NCBI GenBank assembly: GCA_964036315.1
Contig: OZ038485.1
Location: 76,419,960 to 76,483,959, forward strand
DNA from: Acanthosepion esculentum
Lineage: Eukaryota; Mollusca; Cephalopoda; Sepiida; Sepiidae
Direction: 5' to 3'
DNA length: 64,000 nucleotides
In this document: in pieces, positions 24,462-35,338 of the stretch
Numbering within the stretch: the first letter of the stretch is position 1
Layout: each line of letters opens with the position of its first letter
The notes under the pieces: model-generated
What the model was told of the DNA's origin: nothing
Databases searched by the model: none
What the model saw: only the letters and a program-made list of their open reading frames with translations
Translations under genes and position numbers: made by a program

Positions 24462-24690
24462 CTTATAAATAACTGCATTATTTCTTTCCAGGTAAACTAA
24501 TATCTGACTGTCCAAAGAAGACTATTCATCCTGTTGGTCAAAAAAGTCATTAACTGCAGATATATCATCATTACTGTGATACTAATTCTCAGTCAAGTGT
24601 TTTTTTCATATTGAGGAACAGATGATAGACAAATCAAGAGAATAGGGTGGGCGATCAACCAGTTCAAAGTCAGTCACACATAGCAGCCAT
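24462..24690 (-). pseudogene. mariner transposase C-terminal remnant
   Basis: The - strand reads RPPYSLDLSIICSSI, stop, KKHLTEN, stop, DDISAVNDFFDQQDE, and then a tail ending in IYKKC. This is the layout of the mariner C-terminus: (H)PPYSPDLAPSD, KKHL, and the D-x-V-x(2)-F helix. The third catalytic Asp is lost (SII in place of APSD), and three stops interrupt it. It sits between two Penelope-like blocks of the same orientation, so it probably inserted into that element. Confidence 0.6.
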
Positions 24691-24734
24691 TGAAGCCAAA
24701 GAATTGCATACTGAAGGTCTCCTGTATGAATTCT

Positions 24735-24835
24735 GATGATGAATTTTAGTTCAAATCTAAGGGCTTCCAGTTCAGTATTGGATAGTTTTATATCTAATAG
24801 ATTTTCAATCAGGTTTGGTAATTCAATGTATTTCC
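24735..24835 (-). pseudogene. Possible upstream block of the Penelope-like element
   Basis: The - strand reads ENLLDIKLSNTELEALRFEL, followed by KFII. This resembles the NLSxxxLSxxExxxLxxGLKF block upstream of the RT in Penelope-like proteins. It is short and supported mainly by its position relative to 24187-24402. Confidence 0.35.
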
Positions 24836-24839
24836 ATCA

Positions 24840-27377
24840 GCAATTGGCACATTGTGTTGAGTTTATGTTGCAGTTTATCAATTTGATTGTTACTTTTCAG
24901 GTTCAACATAAATGTTCATGTGTCCAAGTTCTAGTCTAATTTTTTAGCTCTTTTTAAAATTAATTTCTCCATTTCCTGCAATTCTACAATAGATGACTTT
25001 AAAAATCACATGCATATGTTGGAAAATGTGGTGAGATGTTCTTAGTATTCTATCTGTGCATCACGGAATGACCTTTTCTTCATTGCATCTCTAAAAAATA
25101 GTTTTCGATTTTTAAATGAATGGGCTGATATTAACCATTTTTTGTATTCATTTAGTATTTACTTTAATGTTTTTTAATGTCATTAGTATGGGAGATTGTG
25201 ATATAAATTTCTATATATCAGAATAATGTTAGCCAAATGCATGACAAAATGGAAAAAATGATGTGCAACACATTTCATCATCTAGAATGATTTCATTGGA
25301 CTAAAACTAATGTTTTTGTTGATAGGCATATATGTGTAGGAGAGGGAGAGGGAGATATAAAAATACAAGTGTTAATTAATTATGCACTGACAGGAAATGC
25401 TGAAGATGTTGGAATGCTGAAATTTAAAATTTAAAATATTTTTTTTCTTAGATGTATCTGGATATTTAATCTAATCGATTTCATTAAGATTCCAGATACT
25501 TTTTTAATTTTTCATTTTAATTTAGGTGCCTCAAAAAATTCACTAAAAGAGAGGATACATGAAGAAAAAAATGAACAAAACAAAATAAAAACAAAAATTT
25601 ATCATCAAAATCTTGCTGTTATTATTTAGAGGAAAGGATGTTTTCAAAAGATGTTTTCATGTAAAAAATATTTTTTTCTATTTTGGAAGCTTAGAAATTT
25701 TGGTTAAAAATCTTGATTTTCTAGCATGCAGGACCTTAAATTTGTACAGGAAATTTGAGCACTTTTTTGTGGTGGAAATACACATTGATCTGGAAATTTT
25801 TACAAAAGTCAGATAATTATCTAATTTTAATGAAACTTTTTGGACTTATTCACAAATAAATTAAATTATTTTTGAAACTTCTTTTTTAGAAAATCTTTTT
25901 TCCTTTTTTTTTACATCTGTTACCCCCCCACACACACACACACAAACTAATTTAATTATGAAATTTCAAGAAATTCTTTTGATATCACTTAATGTTTATA
26001 TTTGTTATAAGGACAAGTCCTTAGAGAATTTAAATCATCAAATACGTTTGTCAAATAGGACCACCAGATACCAAAAATTTGCAATGAATCATAAAATAAA
26101 TGCAATAAAACTAAGATATTATTAGGAAAGCTTTTAATTGCTTTCATGAATAAAATATATTATTATGTATTATTTATCAAAAAATTTACAAGTTTTTTTT
26201 ATTTTTAAAAATTTTAATTAGAATAATTTATAAAATTTAAAATCTTTAAAAATTATGTATTAATTTGCAATAGCAAGGTGATATTATTATTAACTTAAAT
26301 CTGTATTTACTAATCATAAATTGAAAAGCTCGATATAATTCAACAACCCCCACTATTTTAAAAAGGGTTTTTAATTTTTTTTAATGGGTGCATAAATATG
26401 CCAATTTTTATTGCTATGGATATCCATAAATAACACTATCAGAAAATATTTGAGGTAACTATCGTAAATTTAAAATTTATTTGTAATTTTCTAAGATTTT
26501 CTTGATATGCATCTTCATAAGTGCCTAAAATTAAATTAAATATTAGAATACTTGAAATTTTTACTGGGTAGTTAGATTATATTAAAAAAAGACATTCATG
26601 TTTTTATTTGTCATTTTTTAATTTTGTTCTGTTTCTTAAATTTTTCATTAAATCACTCAGCATGTCAAATAACATCCACTTCTTGTTAAAAAAGTTGCTT
26701 TTCTGTAATATTTTGAACTAAAAGTAATATTTGTTTCAATTTGGTTTAATTAAACTATAAATTAGCTAATTTTTATTAAATGATGTTTCATAAAAGTATA
26801 TTTTATTTTTGAAAGATTTCCATAATCTGATGTTCCTTTTATGTTTGGTTGAGATATCTGTCAATATGAACAAATTCATAAATTTTACTGATAAAAAGAA
26901 AAAAAAGATTCCAAACAATTTAAATTCAGTTTGAAATATACCAAAGTATTTTGCTTATTAAATTTAATAATGGCTTGGAATTCAAATTAAAGCTTTAATA
27001 AAGATTTATCATTTCTTAGAATACATTTTAAACTTCAGTATTTCTTTTTGTTGAAAGTACTTACTTTTATTGTTAAGTATCCCACGTTGTGATAATAGGA
27101 AATCTGTCAAGAAAGGTGAATTGTTGTAAGAACCTGGATATAAATTTACTGTGAATAATCTAGCAATTAAGGCACTCTCCATTCACTTTTGCTTTATTAG
27201 ATTGCTTTCTCTTTTAATTAAAGCAGCAATTTTTAAATCAAATTTATGTTCACGCTTATTATGGTGAGAAACTAATGCATTGAGTATGTTGTTTTGTAAA
27301 GATATCTTTTATGTGCACATAATCTTTTATTTAAATTCTTTGAGGTTTTTATGTATTCCTTTTGGCAATCATTACAG
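24840..27377. other. AT-rich DNA, no gene recognised
   Basis: Only short low-complexity frames. A poly-C/(CA)n tract lies at 25923-25944. 25198-25325 resembles 16185-16310. Confidence 0.5.
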
Positions 27378-27594
27378 CCCTACACGCATGCCACTAGTGG
27401 CTTGCTGGTGGGGCACCAATAGCAACACTAGTGGTCCTCTGGTGGTAGCCACCAACAGGCTACTGGTGGGCCTCTAGCTGTCCGCCAGTGGTAACATTGT
27501 CAAGACAAACATGCTGGCAGTCTGACAGCAGGCCACCAGCGGTAAACACTACTGGTATGCAAACCAGTGGCAGATTGGTGGCTTGCATGTAGGG
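27378..27594 (+). mobile_element. GC-rich element with terminal inverted repeats made of short palindromic units
   Basis: 217 bp bounded by CCCTACACGCATGCCAC and, at the right, GTGGCTTGCATGTAGGG, an imperfect 17-bp inverted repeat (15 of 17 match). The interior is a chain of CCACTRGTGG, GGTGGCC and CCAGTGG-like units that can fold on each other. A left-half copy lies inverted at 23547-23668. No reading frame of note and no clear target duplication were seen. It looks like a foldback or MITE-type element of unknown superfamily. Confidence 0.7.
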
Positions 27595-29089
27595 AGGTGA
27601 TAGAGTAAATTCAGGTTTTAGCCTATTATTTTGTTTTGTATTAAGTCTCTTAATTTTTTAGAAGTAGTTGTAACAAATTTTATATTAAGCTTGGATAAAT
27701 ACTTTTCACTTGTAGTTGTGATCATTGGTAATGTATCTTGATTTGTTGGATTTGCTTGAATGGTTGAATTTTTTTTATTGCACTTTGCACAGACTGGCAA
27801 AAATTATAACAAAAATTTAACACCTTTCCTTGGAACAATCAGCCCATCACATATTAAAAATAAAAAAAAAAAGATATTTCTCTATCATGCATTTTTCCTT
27901 TTCTGCCATTTTAATTAAATTTTGAAAATAGGAATAAATGATAAACAGGATAACAAAACTATTTTAAATCATATTCTTTATTAGAAACACAATTTCTACA
28001 AAAATATTAGGGGAAATTATTTCAATATAGATATGAAGAAAGTTAATAAAAACAAAACCTTGTGAAAAATAATGTCTGGTTTTATTACAGATTATTTTAT
28101 TATTTTTTGCAATTCAAGTTAAATATTACATTTAACTTATTCTAAGTAAAAGTTATTTCTACCTTTCAGAAACTTTTATTACAGAAATATATAGAATGAA
28201 AACATTAAACAAGATTTTGTTGGAATTAGTCTAGGCTTCTGAAAGGGAAATAAACATGTATTCAAATATTCTTTTTTATATGAGTGTATAATGTGTCTTA
28301 AATGTTTACCCATAGAAATATCTACTGTATTGCCTTATAATTTCAGAAACCTACCCTTACTTGCACAGGATGCATGCCTGGAATTAACAAGATTTAGACC
28401 TTTAACTCTACTAATTAACATTCATTAAGTACATCTAAATTCTATAAAAAACGAATAAGACTTACTGCAGTGCTTTTGCAATTACCAATTTATGTAAGTG
28501 GTCTCAACTATTCACCATATAAGAAAATAGTATTACATATAATTTTCATAAAGCAATGTTTGGCATAATTATCAGACTAATCTTATCTCCAGTGTCTTGT
28601 GAATGAGTTGAGAAAATAAGAATATATGTTAATCTACCCAGGATATGTAGCCAGACTTTTTTAGACTAGCTAAAAAAAGAAAAAAGATTAATGCTGTCTT
28701 CTAGCACCAAGATCTAGAACTATTATTAGCAGGAACCTCTTTCAGTTCCACAGGAAAGTCACAGAATACATCATCAAAAATGTAATGATAACACCAATAA
28801 GTATGAGAACATTAATCTGAATAATTTTTGGAATAATTATCTTTTGTATTGTTGAATAGAAAACATCTGAATGATAAATATAATAATGAAAATATAACAC
28901 TTAAAAAATATAATCAAGTGCCCAAAATATTTCCCTGTTATTTGTTGTACTTTATATTTATCATCATTTCTTTTTGCTTTATACGTAAACATCACAAAGA
29001 GAAACATGTAATTGAAGAAGTATATGAAAACTGATTTCTCAACAGTAATTTTAAGTGATAAATGCTTGGGTTAGTGGATAGATCCTTCA
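27595..29089. other. AT-rich DNA, no gene recognised
   Basis: No coding or RNA signal seen. The short frame at 28849-29034 is low-complexity. Confidence 0.5.
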
Positions 29090-29560
29090 TGGAAATAATC
29101 AATCAACATGAATCAGAATACAACAGTTGATAGATGGAGTAATGTTTTGAGCTAGTATTGTAGATATTAAAATTATAGGTTCCTTCAAAGTTGTCAATAG
29201 CTTCAAGATAAAAGCAGAGAATTATTGCAAGTTCTTTTTTTGAGTAGTACAACACAATCAAGAATCTTTAAGTTACAGTATATCAGGCATGACAATGGTC
29301 AAAACTATTCATGATAATGCTTGTTCACATTCTGCAAAGCTAACTGCTCACCTTGATTTCAAAGACATCATATTGATGGAATGGGTACCACCTTAATTTA
29401 ATAAAAACATGTGGGCCATCATTAAGAGATGTATATGAAAATAGAAAAAATAGTCAAGCAAAGAACTCTGGGAAGCACTAAAAAAACTACTGCAAGTAAT
29501 GTTAAAGTCAGAATAGTAGAAAGTTAACAAAATCAATGGGTGAAAGACTAACAAAAGAAT
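29090..29560 (+). pseudogene. Tc1-like transposase C-terminal remnant
   Basis: The best part, 29284-29520, reads VKTIHDNACSHSAKLTAHLD, then ILMEWVPP and NKNMWAIIKR, then KELWEALKK. This corresponds to the Tc1 catalytic half: DNAPxHxAK with the second Asp, W(P)..SPDLNPIE replaced by NKN so the third acidic residue is lost, LW..(I/L)K, and the ELW helix. An upstream trace at 29205-29235 reads KAENYCKFFF. Stops and frame changes occur. No terminal repeats identified. Confidence 0.65.
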
Positions 29561-29827
29561 AACAAGGAAAGTATATTAACATTTAAGATAATAATTTATT
29601 TAGGTATATAATATATATTTCTTTAGCCTATATCTTTTGGATTTATTTATAAATGAATATTTGTATTGTACTTTTTATAATAAAACCTGACATACCATAA
29701 ATTATTATCAATATTTTTAATAAGGATATGCATTATAAGGTGAAACCTACATTTGATAATGCTTATATAAATATATACAGATATTCAATACCTATTGTGA
29801 AAACTAACTTTGCATAATAAAATCTGA

Positions 29828-29830
<3 letters not shown>

Positions 29831-29874
<44 letters not shown>
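29831..29874. repeat. (TA)n microsatellite
   Basis: About 44 bp of TA repeats flanking one side of a dispersed repeat copy; a second array lies at 30022-30050. Confidence 0.9.
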
Positions 29875-29878
<4 letters not shown>

Positions 29879-30019
29879 GTATTTAGGCAGCAATCCTTCT
29901 TTCATGAACATTTCATTAAAAACAACTGACAAGGTGCTTTTATTTTGTTTTTTATATAATTTCTCGTGCGATCTAATAAAGTTTTTCTTTTCAGAGGATA
30001 AATTATATAAAAACTGTCC

Positions 30020-30021
<2 letters not shown>
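29875..30021 (-). repeat. Dispersed microsatellite-flanked repeat, copy 2
   Basis: On the - strand it resembles the end of 48055-48290: a block reading CTTGTCA, then an AAACATGTT-like run, then GGATTGCTGCC just before (TA)n. TA arrays flank it on both sides. Confidence 0.45.
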
Positions 30022-30054
<33 letters not shown>

Positions 30055-30218
30055 TATAAAATATCACATATTGAGTGGTGGTGCTAATAAAATAGTACTC
30101 GATATATAATAACAGAGCTATAATTATTAATAATAAATATATTTTTTTTTCACCTCACTTGTAATACAACTGAGCACAATGCAATTGTCAGGTGCTGATC
30201 AAAAACTGACATATATAT

Positions 30219-30461
30219 TGTTATGGTCCAAGGTTAGGACAAAGGAAGAACACCACAAACACAAGAGTAGAAATAACAAAGATATATTACACAAAATAAT
30301 AATACAAGATGTTGAAAGTGTTAGTATGACGGTCAGTCTGGTTTGGAGTGAACTACTATTGGCTCGACTCGATTCAACTCCATCTCGTCCTCTTGAGAGG
30401 CTCTCTATTCATAATGTCAAGAAGAGTTCACTCTGTCGTTATAGGTAAATGTCCCATAACA
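30219..30461 (-). repeat. 3' LTR of the Gypsy element (243 bp)
   Basis: Begins TGTTATGGTCCAAGG and ends TCCCATAACA. It contains about 40 bp around 30390-30430 that the other LTR lacks. Confidence 0.95.
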
Positions 30462-30475
30462 CCCCCCTCCCAAAG
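30462..30475 (-). promoter_or_regulatory. Polypurine tract of the Gypsy element
   Basis: On the - strand AAAGCTTTGGGAGGGGGG abuts the LTR start, the standard site for plus-strand priming. Confidence 0.8.
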
Positions 30476-30496
30476 CTTTTACCTCACAGGGGATCT

Positions 30497-31600
30497 TTAA
30501 TATTTTTTCCTCTTCGGATTAATCATCAAAGGCTCTGTAAATTTTCTTTTTCTGTTTGATTTCCGCAGTTCTGAAATTGCTTGAGGCCTTTGCATATTGA
30601 ATGTGTCAAATATTGTGTCCATCACTTCCTCCTCTTCCTGAGGTAGACCGTTAGAATCCTCTAACAGCCTCTTTCTGATCTGATTTAAGTGCCTTTTATG
30701 CAAGAACTTTGGACCCTGAATTATGTAAATCACATTCCCGATTCGTTTCTCTATTGTACCTGGCACCCAATAGGATGTATTGTTTTTGAATATTTACAAA
30801 AAAACTTTCTCCCTGGGGTTAAATTTTCTTTTTGGGACAAACGACGTTGGTGATTGCTTTGTCTGTTTTGGCAGGAATTTGTCGAATACCGATCTAATTT
30901 TTCGGGCGAACATCACTTCCATGGGTGATAATGCCGATGACATAGTACTGTTCGGTGTAATTCTATACACTTGCAAAAATTGTTGTAAAGCCTTTTCTGT
31001 TGGTATGTCATAAGCTTTCCTTAGTGCTCTTTTTAATTTATCTACAAACCTCTCCGCTTGCCCGTTTGATCTTGGGTAATATGGCGGGGATTTGATGTGT
31101 TTCACCTGAAAACTTTCAGAAAATTTTTGAAAATCTGTAGATGTAAATTGTGTCCCATTATCGGTGACTAGACAATCAACCACTCCAAAATGAGCAAACA
31201 GCTCGTGAAGGCAATTTATTGTAGTCTCAGAAGTAGGTTTTCTACAACGAAATACTTCTGGCCATTTGTTGTAACTGTCTACTACAATCAAGTAGTAAAA
31301 ACCATCTAATGGTCGATCTGTCTTAGGCCATGGCTTATGGATGATTGGAGGTGCCTTGGCTGCTAAGGAACACCATATGTATAATATCTTGATCCATGTT
31401 TGGCCAGTACACGTAACTTCACATTAAGGATTTCAACCTGTTCTTTCCTGGGTGGCCCATGTGACAATCCTTGAGGATTCGCCTTTGTAGCATTTTCAGG
31501 GTTACTACTCTTTCATTATATAGCAAAACATTATCACACAACAAAAAACTGTCTGATACATGCTTATCTTTTCCTGCAATTTTTGTTTTCGTTTCCTTTA
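30497..31600 (-). pseudogene. Gypsy integrase, broken into three pieces
   Basis: The zinc-binding part (about 31600-31300) shows HMGHPGKNRLK with upstream His/Cys remnants, then a stop and frame change. The catalytic frame 31291-30794 (165 codons) carries VVDSYNKWPEV (Asp 5), VTDNGTQFTS (Asp 44) and NGQAERFVDKL (Glu 80), with 35 residues between the last two: the D,D(35)E triad is intact. The C-terminal frame 30766-30497 reads PGTIEKRIGNVIYIIQGPKF, a GPY/F-type module, and ends in a basic KRKKY tail. No chromodomain was seen. The enzyme would insert the reverse-transcribed copy into the genome. The stops and frameshifts between the domains leave it inactive as it stands. Confidence 0.9.
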
Positions 31601-31604
31601 TAAA

Positions 31605-33268
31605 TTAATCATTCACTGCTTTGTTTCTTATTTCCTGTAATGTGACAGGGAGGTTTCGAATTGTACTACATAATGATGTTCTAATATCTTCCTCATATCG
31701 TAGAGTTGCAATTACGGAATCTTCCAATGGCTCCGTTTTCTTTGGTATTAGTCTCGAAAGACAATGCCCGATTTTGTTTGATGGAAGATACTCCAATTTA
31801 AAGTTATAGTTTAATAAAATTGTCCCCCATCTTAGCAATCTATTACCAGTGTAGACAGGTAGACGTTTCTTTGATCCAAATATTGTCAATAACGGCTTGT
31901 GGTCCGTCTGTAAGGTGAAAAATCTACCGTAAATATATCTGTGGAATCTCATAACCGCAAAAATAATCCCCACTCTTCTTTTTCGATTTGCGAGTAATTT
32001 TGTTCAGCTGGTAGCAACATTCTTGACGCATACGCGATGGGTTTTAGTGTCCCATCCGGCATTTTATGAAGTATACATGCCCCAATAACATAGGCACTCA
32101 CGTCACTCGTGACTATTATTTCCAATTTTGGGTCATAATGCGCTAAAAATAAATCTGCTGTTAGAATCTTAATTATTTTGTCGAAAGTTTTCTGACATTC
32201 ATATGACCATTCCCAAACTTTTTCCTTCTTCAACAGTTCATTTAGGGGTTTGCGTAATTTGTGCATGTTAGGAATAAATTCTTGATAATAATTTACTAAG
32301 CCCAAGAAGCTTTGTAATTCAGCTAAATTTTTTGGAGCCAGCAGTTTTTTTATTGCCGTGGCTCTTTCTGGGTCTGGTCTTCCTCCTTCTTCGTCAATAA
32401 TATGGCCCAGATATTTTATCCCCTTCATAAAGAAGTCACATTTATTTTCCTTTACCTTAAAACCGTAATTTTGTATCTGCCTGAAAACCTCTTGAACGTG
32501 TTCCCAGTGTTGTTCAATATTTTTGCTATTTATCAGGGTGTCATCAAGGTATGCGATCGTGAAATCCAGTCTGCCTAGCATAGTGTTCATTATTTGCTGA
32601 AATATCGCCAGTGCAACCTTGATCCCAAATGGTAATCTCTGAAACTTATATAACCCTTTATGTGTGTTTATGCACAACCACCTCGAGCTTTCCTCATCTA
32701 CTGGTACTTGTAGGTATGCTTCGCTCAAGTCTATCTTTGAGAAAAATTTTCCTCCATTCAACTTTGTGAAAACTTCCTCTGGACTAGGGAGAGGATAGTG
32801 ATAATCCTTAATCACTGCATTCAATCCCGTCGAGAAATCAGCGCATACTCGTATCTCACCCGATTTCTTTTTCACGTAAACCGTAGGTGCGGCCCATTGA
32901 CTATATTCCACCTTTGTCAATATACCGATTTCCACGAGTCTATCCAACTCTTCATCTATTTTTTCTAATGATACGAAAGGTACATTTCTTTTCTTCTTGA
33001 AAATGGGTTGTACATTTTCTTTTAGTTCGATTTTGGCCGCCATTTTTTTACACCTCCCAAGGCCGGCTGAAAATACGTCGGGGAAACTCTCCTTTAATTT
33101 CTCCTTCAATTTCTCTGCTTCAGTCGATAACCTTTCCACTTTTTGACAGAACGTATTTATCAGTAAATCCCAGAGGTCAAATTTCTGTATCCAGTCATTT
33201 ACAAATAAATTTTCCGTATTTTTTAGAACATACATCTTTAATTTCTTGGTCATCCCATTGAACGTCAC
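31605..33268 (-). pseudogene. Gypsy reverse transcriptase and RNase H
   Basis: The main frame 33268-31949 (439 codons) begins just downstream of the protease. RT landmarks: KIDLSEAYLQV (Asp 180), LPFGIK at about residue 213, YLDD at 240-243 for the catalytic aspartates, YLGHII at about 286, and the connection block FLGLVNYYQEFIP. RNase H begins at VTSDVSAY (Asp 389) and YSQIEKE (about residue 425). A frameshift near 31970 moves RNase H into the 122-codon frame 31973-31605, with LQTDHKPL and a degenerate GHCLSRL where ADALSRL is usual. Lengths and order are normal for the family. The single RT-RNase H frameshift and the altered ADALSR box are the main damage. Confidence 0.93.
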
Positions 33269-33269
33269 A

Positions 33270-33560
33270 TTTGTGATAATTTCCCCCTCAAATTTGATTT
33301 TCTTCCTGTTACTGACCTGGTTATTTTATCTGTTCTCAACATGGTCAGTTTGTTTAATTTCTTCCACGTCTGTAAGCTAAATGGTTAAATCTGATCCAGA
33401 ATCTAATTGTAATCTGACTTTTTTGTTTAACATTTCTTCTTGTACGTATTTTCATATATTTATCCCATCCGCTTGGTCAGTTCTAGTGACTCTTACTCGG
33501 ATTTTGTTTTCTTTCTTAGTTCTACAATGCGAACTATTATGCCCCACTTTATTGCATGAC
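33270..33560 (-). pseudogene. Gypsy zinc knuckles and retropepsin-like protease, interrupted
   Basis: Upstream on the - strand, near 33620-33510, two cysteine clusters occur: CYCCGTLN...KDC, with an internal stop, and CQSCNKVGHNSSHC, the classical CCHC nucleic-acid-binding knuckle. A frame at about 33430-33385 reads VRLQLDSGSDLTI, the DSG active-site motif of an aspartic protease, immediately followed by a stop. The remainder of the protease runs into the start of the RT frame at 33268. The protease would process Gag-Pol. Stops show it is now broken. Confidence 0.8.
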
Positions 33561-33694
33561 TGACAAGTCTTATAGCGGTATGAACAATCTTTGTATCAAT
33601 TCAAAGTCCCACAACAATAGCATGGACAGGGTGGTGGTTTCTTCTGAGATTTCATTTGACTTTTTGTAGTAAAATAATTTGTTTGGTTTGTTTT

Positions 33695-34553
33695 TTAGGA
33701 GGGAAAAAAACGTGTTTGTCGTACTTTTCGTATGTGAGCGACGTCGGACTCTTCGATATCTTTTGAGTCCTTTTTTACGCTTATACATCTCTGACAGTCC
33801 TCAGCCAATTTTTGTAGCGTCAATTCTGGTTCACTCTCAAGTTTTGTTAGAATTCTCTCTCTGATCTCCGCATCTTTAGTCGAAACCAGGCCTTGGACGA
33901 ATATCAAACATTTAAAATTGTCAGGGCTGAGTTCAGATAACTTAAAGTCATCGCAGTGTTTCTTTACTACGGAAGCGAATGTTATATGATCTTTGTTATC
34001 CTTTTTTGTTAAATTTAAACATTTCCACCTTTTGTGGAATAGTGAAGTGTTCGGACTAAATAATTCCGTTAAAAGTTTCACAGCTTCCTTGAAAGTCAGT
34101 TCATTCGTTTTCCTCGGTAGGATGTAGTCTACGAATTTAGTGTATTTGCTTGACCCTAGTGTCCTCAGTAGTAGACATACTTTTTTTGTGTTTGACCAAT
34201 TCCTGCAATCAAACTCATATGAATCTTCATATCTTCTGAAGTAAGCCACAAAGGTTTTGTCTTCGTCCGGTGCATAAGTGAAGTCTTTGATAGAGCTCCA
34301 TATAGCATTTTTGCGAGAATGCCGCTTCATTTCCAGATTTTTGTCCTTTATTTGTTACTGCCCGTAGTAGTAATTCTTGTAGTTCGAGTTGCTTCTCTTC
34401 GTTTTTCTGTTGAATTTCCAATAGTTTTTCTTCGTTTTTCTGTTGAATTTCTAATTGTTTTTCTTCGAGCCTAGTCTGTCTTTCCTCATGTTTTTGTTGC
34501 TGCTCAAATTGCATTTTCATTAATTCCAATATGGTTGCCTTAAAGTCTTCCAT
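33695..34553 (-). pseudogene. Gypsy gag, frameshifted
   Basis: The start at 34553 (MEDFKATILELMKMQ) begins a 108-codon frame whose residues 15-65 form a Glu/Gln/Lys-rich coiled coil with three near-identical EIQQKNEEK-like repeats. A frameshift near 34310 moves into a 211-codon frame (34330-33695) with SSIKDFTYAPDEDKTFVAYF, a capsid block including LLLRTLG and LTELFSPNTSLFHKRW, and a tail LTKLESEPELTLQKLAEDCQ that precedes the zinc knuckles. This is the usual arrangement for Gag proteins of this Gypsy group, which assemble the cytoplasmic particle. The frameshift separates the coiled coil from the capsid. Confidence 0.88.
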
Positions 34554-34894
34554 GTTTACACCATAATTTTGTGTAACTATTTTTCCTTTTTTCTCAGTGT
34601 AGACTTCAGGTCTTTGTCGCCTGTTGTTCTGGAACCTTAGTACGAAAAAAATTTCCTGCGTAGAATTTGAATCTGTTTTGGCTGACAGGTAAAATTCATG
34701 TCTTCATTACCACTGTTAAGGTTGGTGTTCAAAAAAACTTTTTCTTTTTTTTTTTAAATCTTTTTTTTCTCACGTAGAACTTGTTTTCTTTTCTCAATAC
34801 CTCCGTCACCTCTGTTATGGACGACCGATAGCAAAAAGGTTTTTTTTTAGATTCTCCGCGTAGAATTTCGTTTCTTCAATATCCTCGTCACCAC
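34554..34894 (-). promoter_or_regulatory. Gypsy 5' leader with candidate primer-binding site and repeats
   Basis: Directly inside the 5' LTR the - strand reads GTGGTGACGAGGATATTG; the TGGTGACGAGG part is a candidate tRNA primer-binding site, although I cannot name the tRNA. The leader contains three related units (about 34857-34905, 34772-34850, 34657-34735). On the + strand each starts with CGTAGAA and ends near CACCACTGTTATGG, CACCTCTGTTATGG or TACCACTGTTAAGG, so the leader/LTR boundary is partly triplicated. Confidence 0.6.
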
Positions 34895-35095
34895 TGTTAT
34901 GGTCCAAGGTTAGGACCAAGGAAGAAGAACACAAACACAAGAGTAGAAATAACAAAGATATATTACACAAAATAATAATACAAGATGTTGAAGGTGTTAG
35001 TATGACTGTCAGTTCAGTTTGGAGTGAACTACTATTGGCTCGACTCGATTCGACTCTGTCTCATCCTCTGTCGTTATAGGTAAGGTCCCATAACA
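34895..35095 (-). repeat. 5' LTR of the Gypsy element (201 bp)
   Basis: Same ends as the partner LTR. Lacks about 40 bp that the 3' LTR has between the GACTCGATTC region and the CTCTGTCGTTATAGG block. Confidence 0.95.
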
Positions 35096-35338
35096 TACAC
35101 ACACGCACACACATATCTTCTGTATCTATAAATGGCATTTTGTTAGTGTGTCTGTGTGTTTGTCACCTTGTTACCTCATCCTGAGCAAACCGTTTGTCCA
35201 ATTGGCATGAAAATTCACGCACAGATCGGAAATTTACAGCATTTGTACTTGACGTCTTCCGATTTGGGAAATAATCGATAAAACTGATAGGGGGTCGAAT
35301 ATTGATTTGAAAAAAATTAATCAGTTTTTTATTGATAG

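Larger units (their letters stand above)
30219..35095 (-). mobile_element. Ty3/Gypsy LTR retrotransposon, nearly full length, damaged
   Basis: Two directly repeated LTRs (34895-35095 as 5' LTR, 30219-30461 as 3' LTR) enclose, on the - strand, a leader, gag with coiled coil, zinc knuckles, protease, RT, RNase H, and an integrase with GPY/F-like tail. Both LTRs begin TGTTATGG and end CCATAACA. A polypurine tract lies immediately before the 3' LTR. Gene order PR-RT-RH-IN identifies the Ty3/Gypsy group. The LTRs differ at roughly a dozen positions by eye plus a gap of about 40 bp, so the insertion is not recent. No matching target duplication is obvious (flanks TATAT and TACAC). Several frameshifts and stops make it non-autonomous now. 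Confidence 0.93.

Noticed and set aside
29804..30067. An 87-codon - frame rich in Ile-Tyr
   Set aside because: Mostly translated (TA)n on both sides of a repeat copy.
31621..31809. Plus-strand frames across the Gypsy element
   Set aside because: They are antisense shadows of the RNase H and other pol frames.
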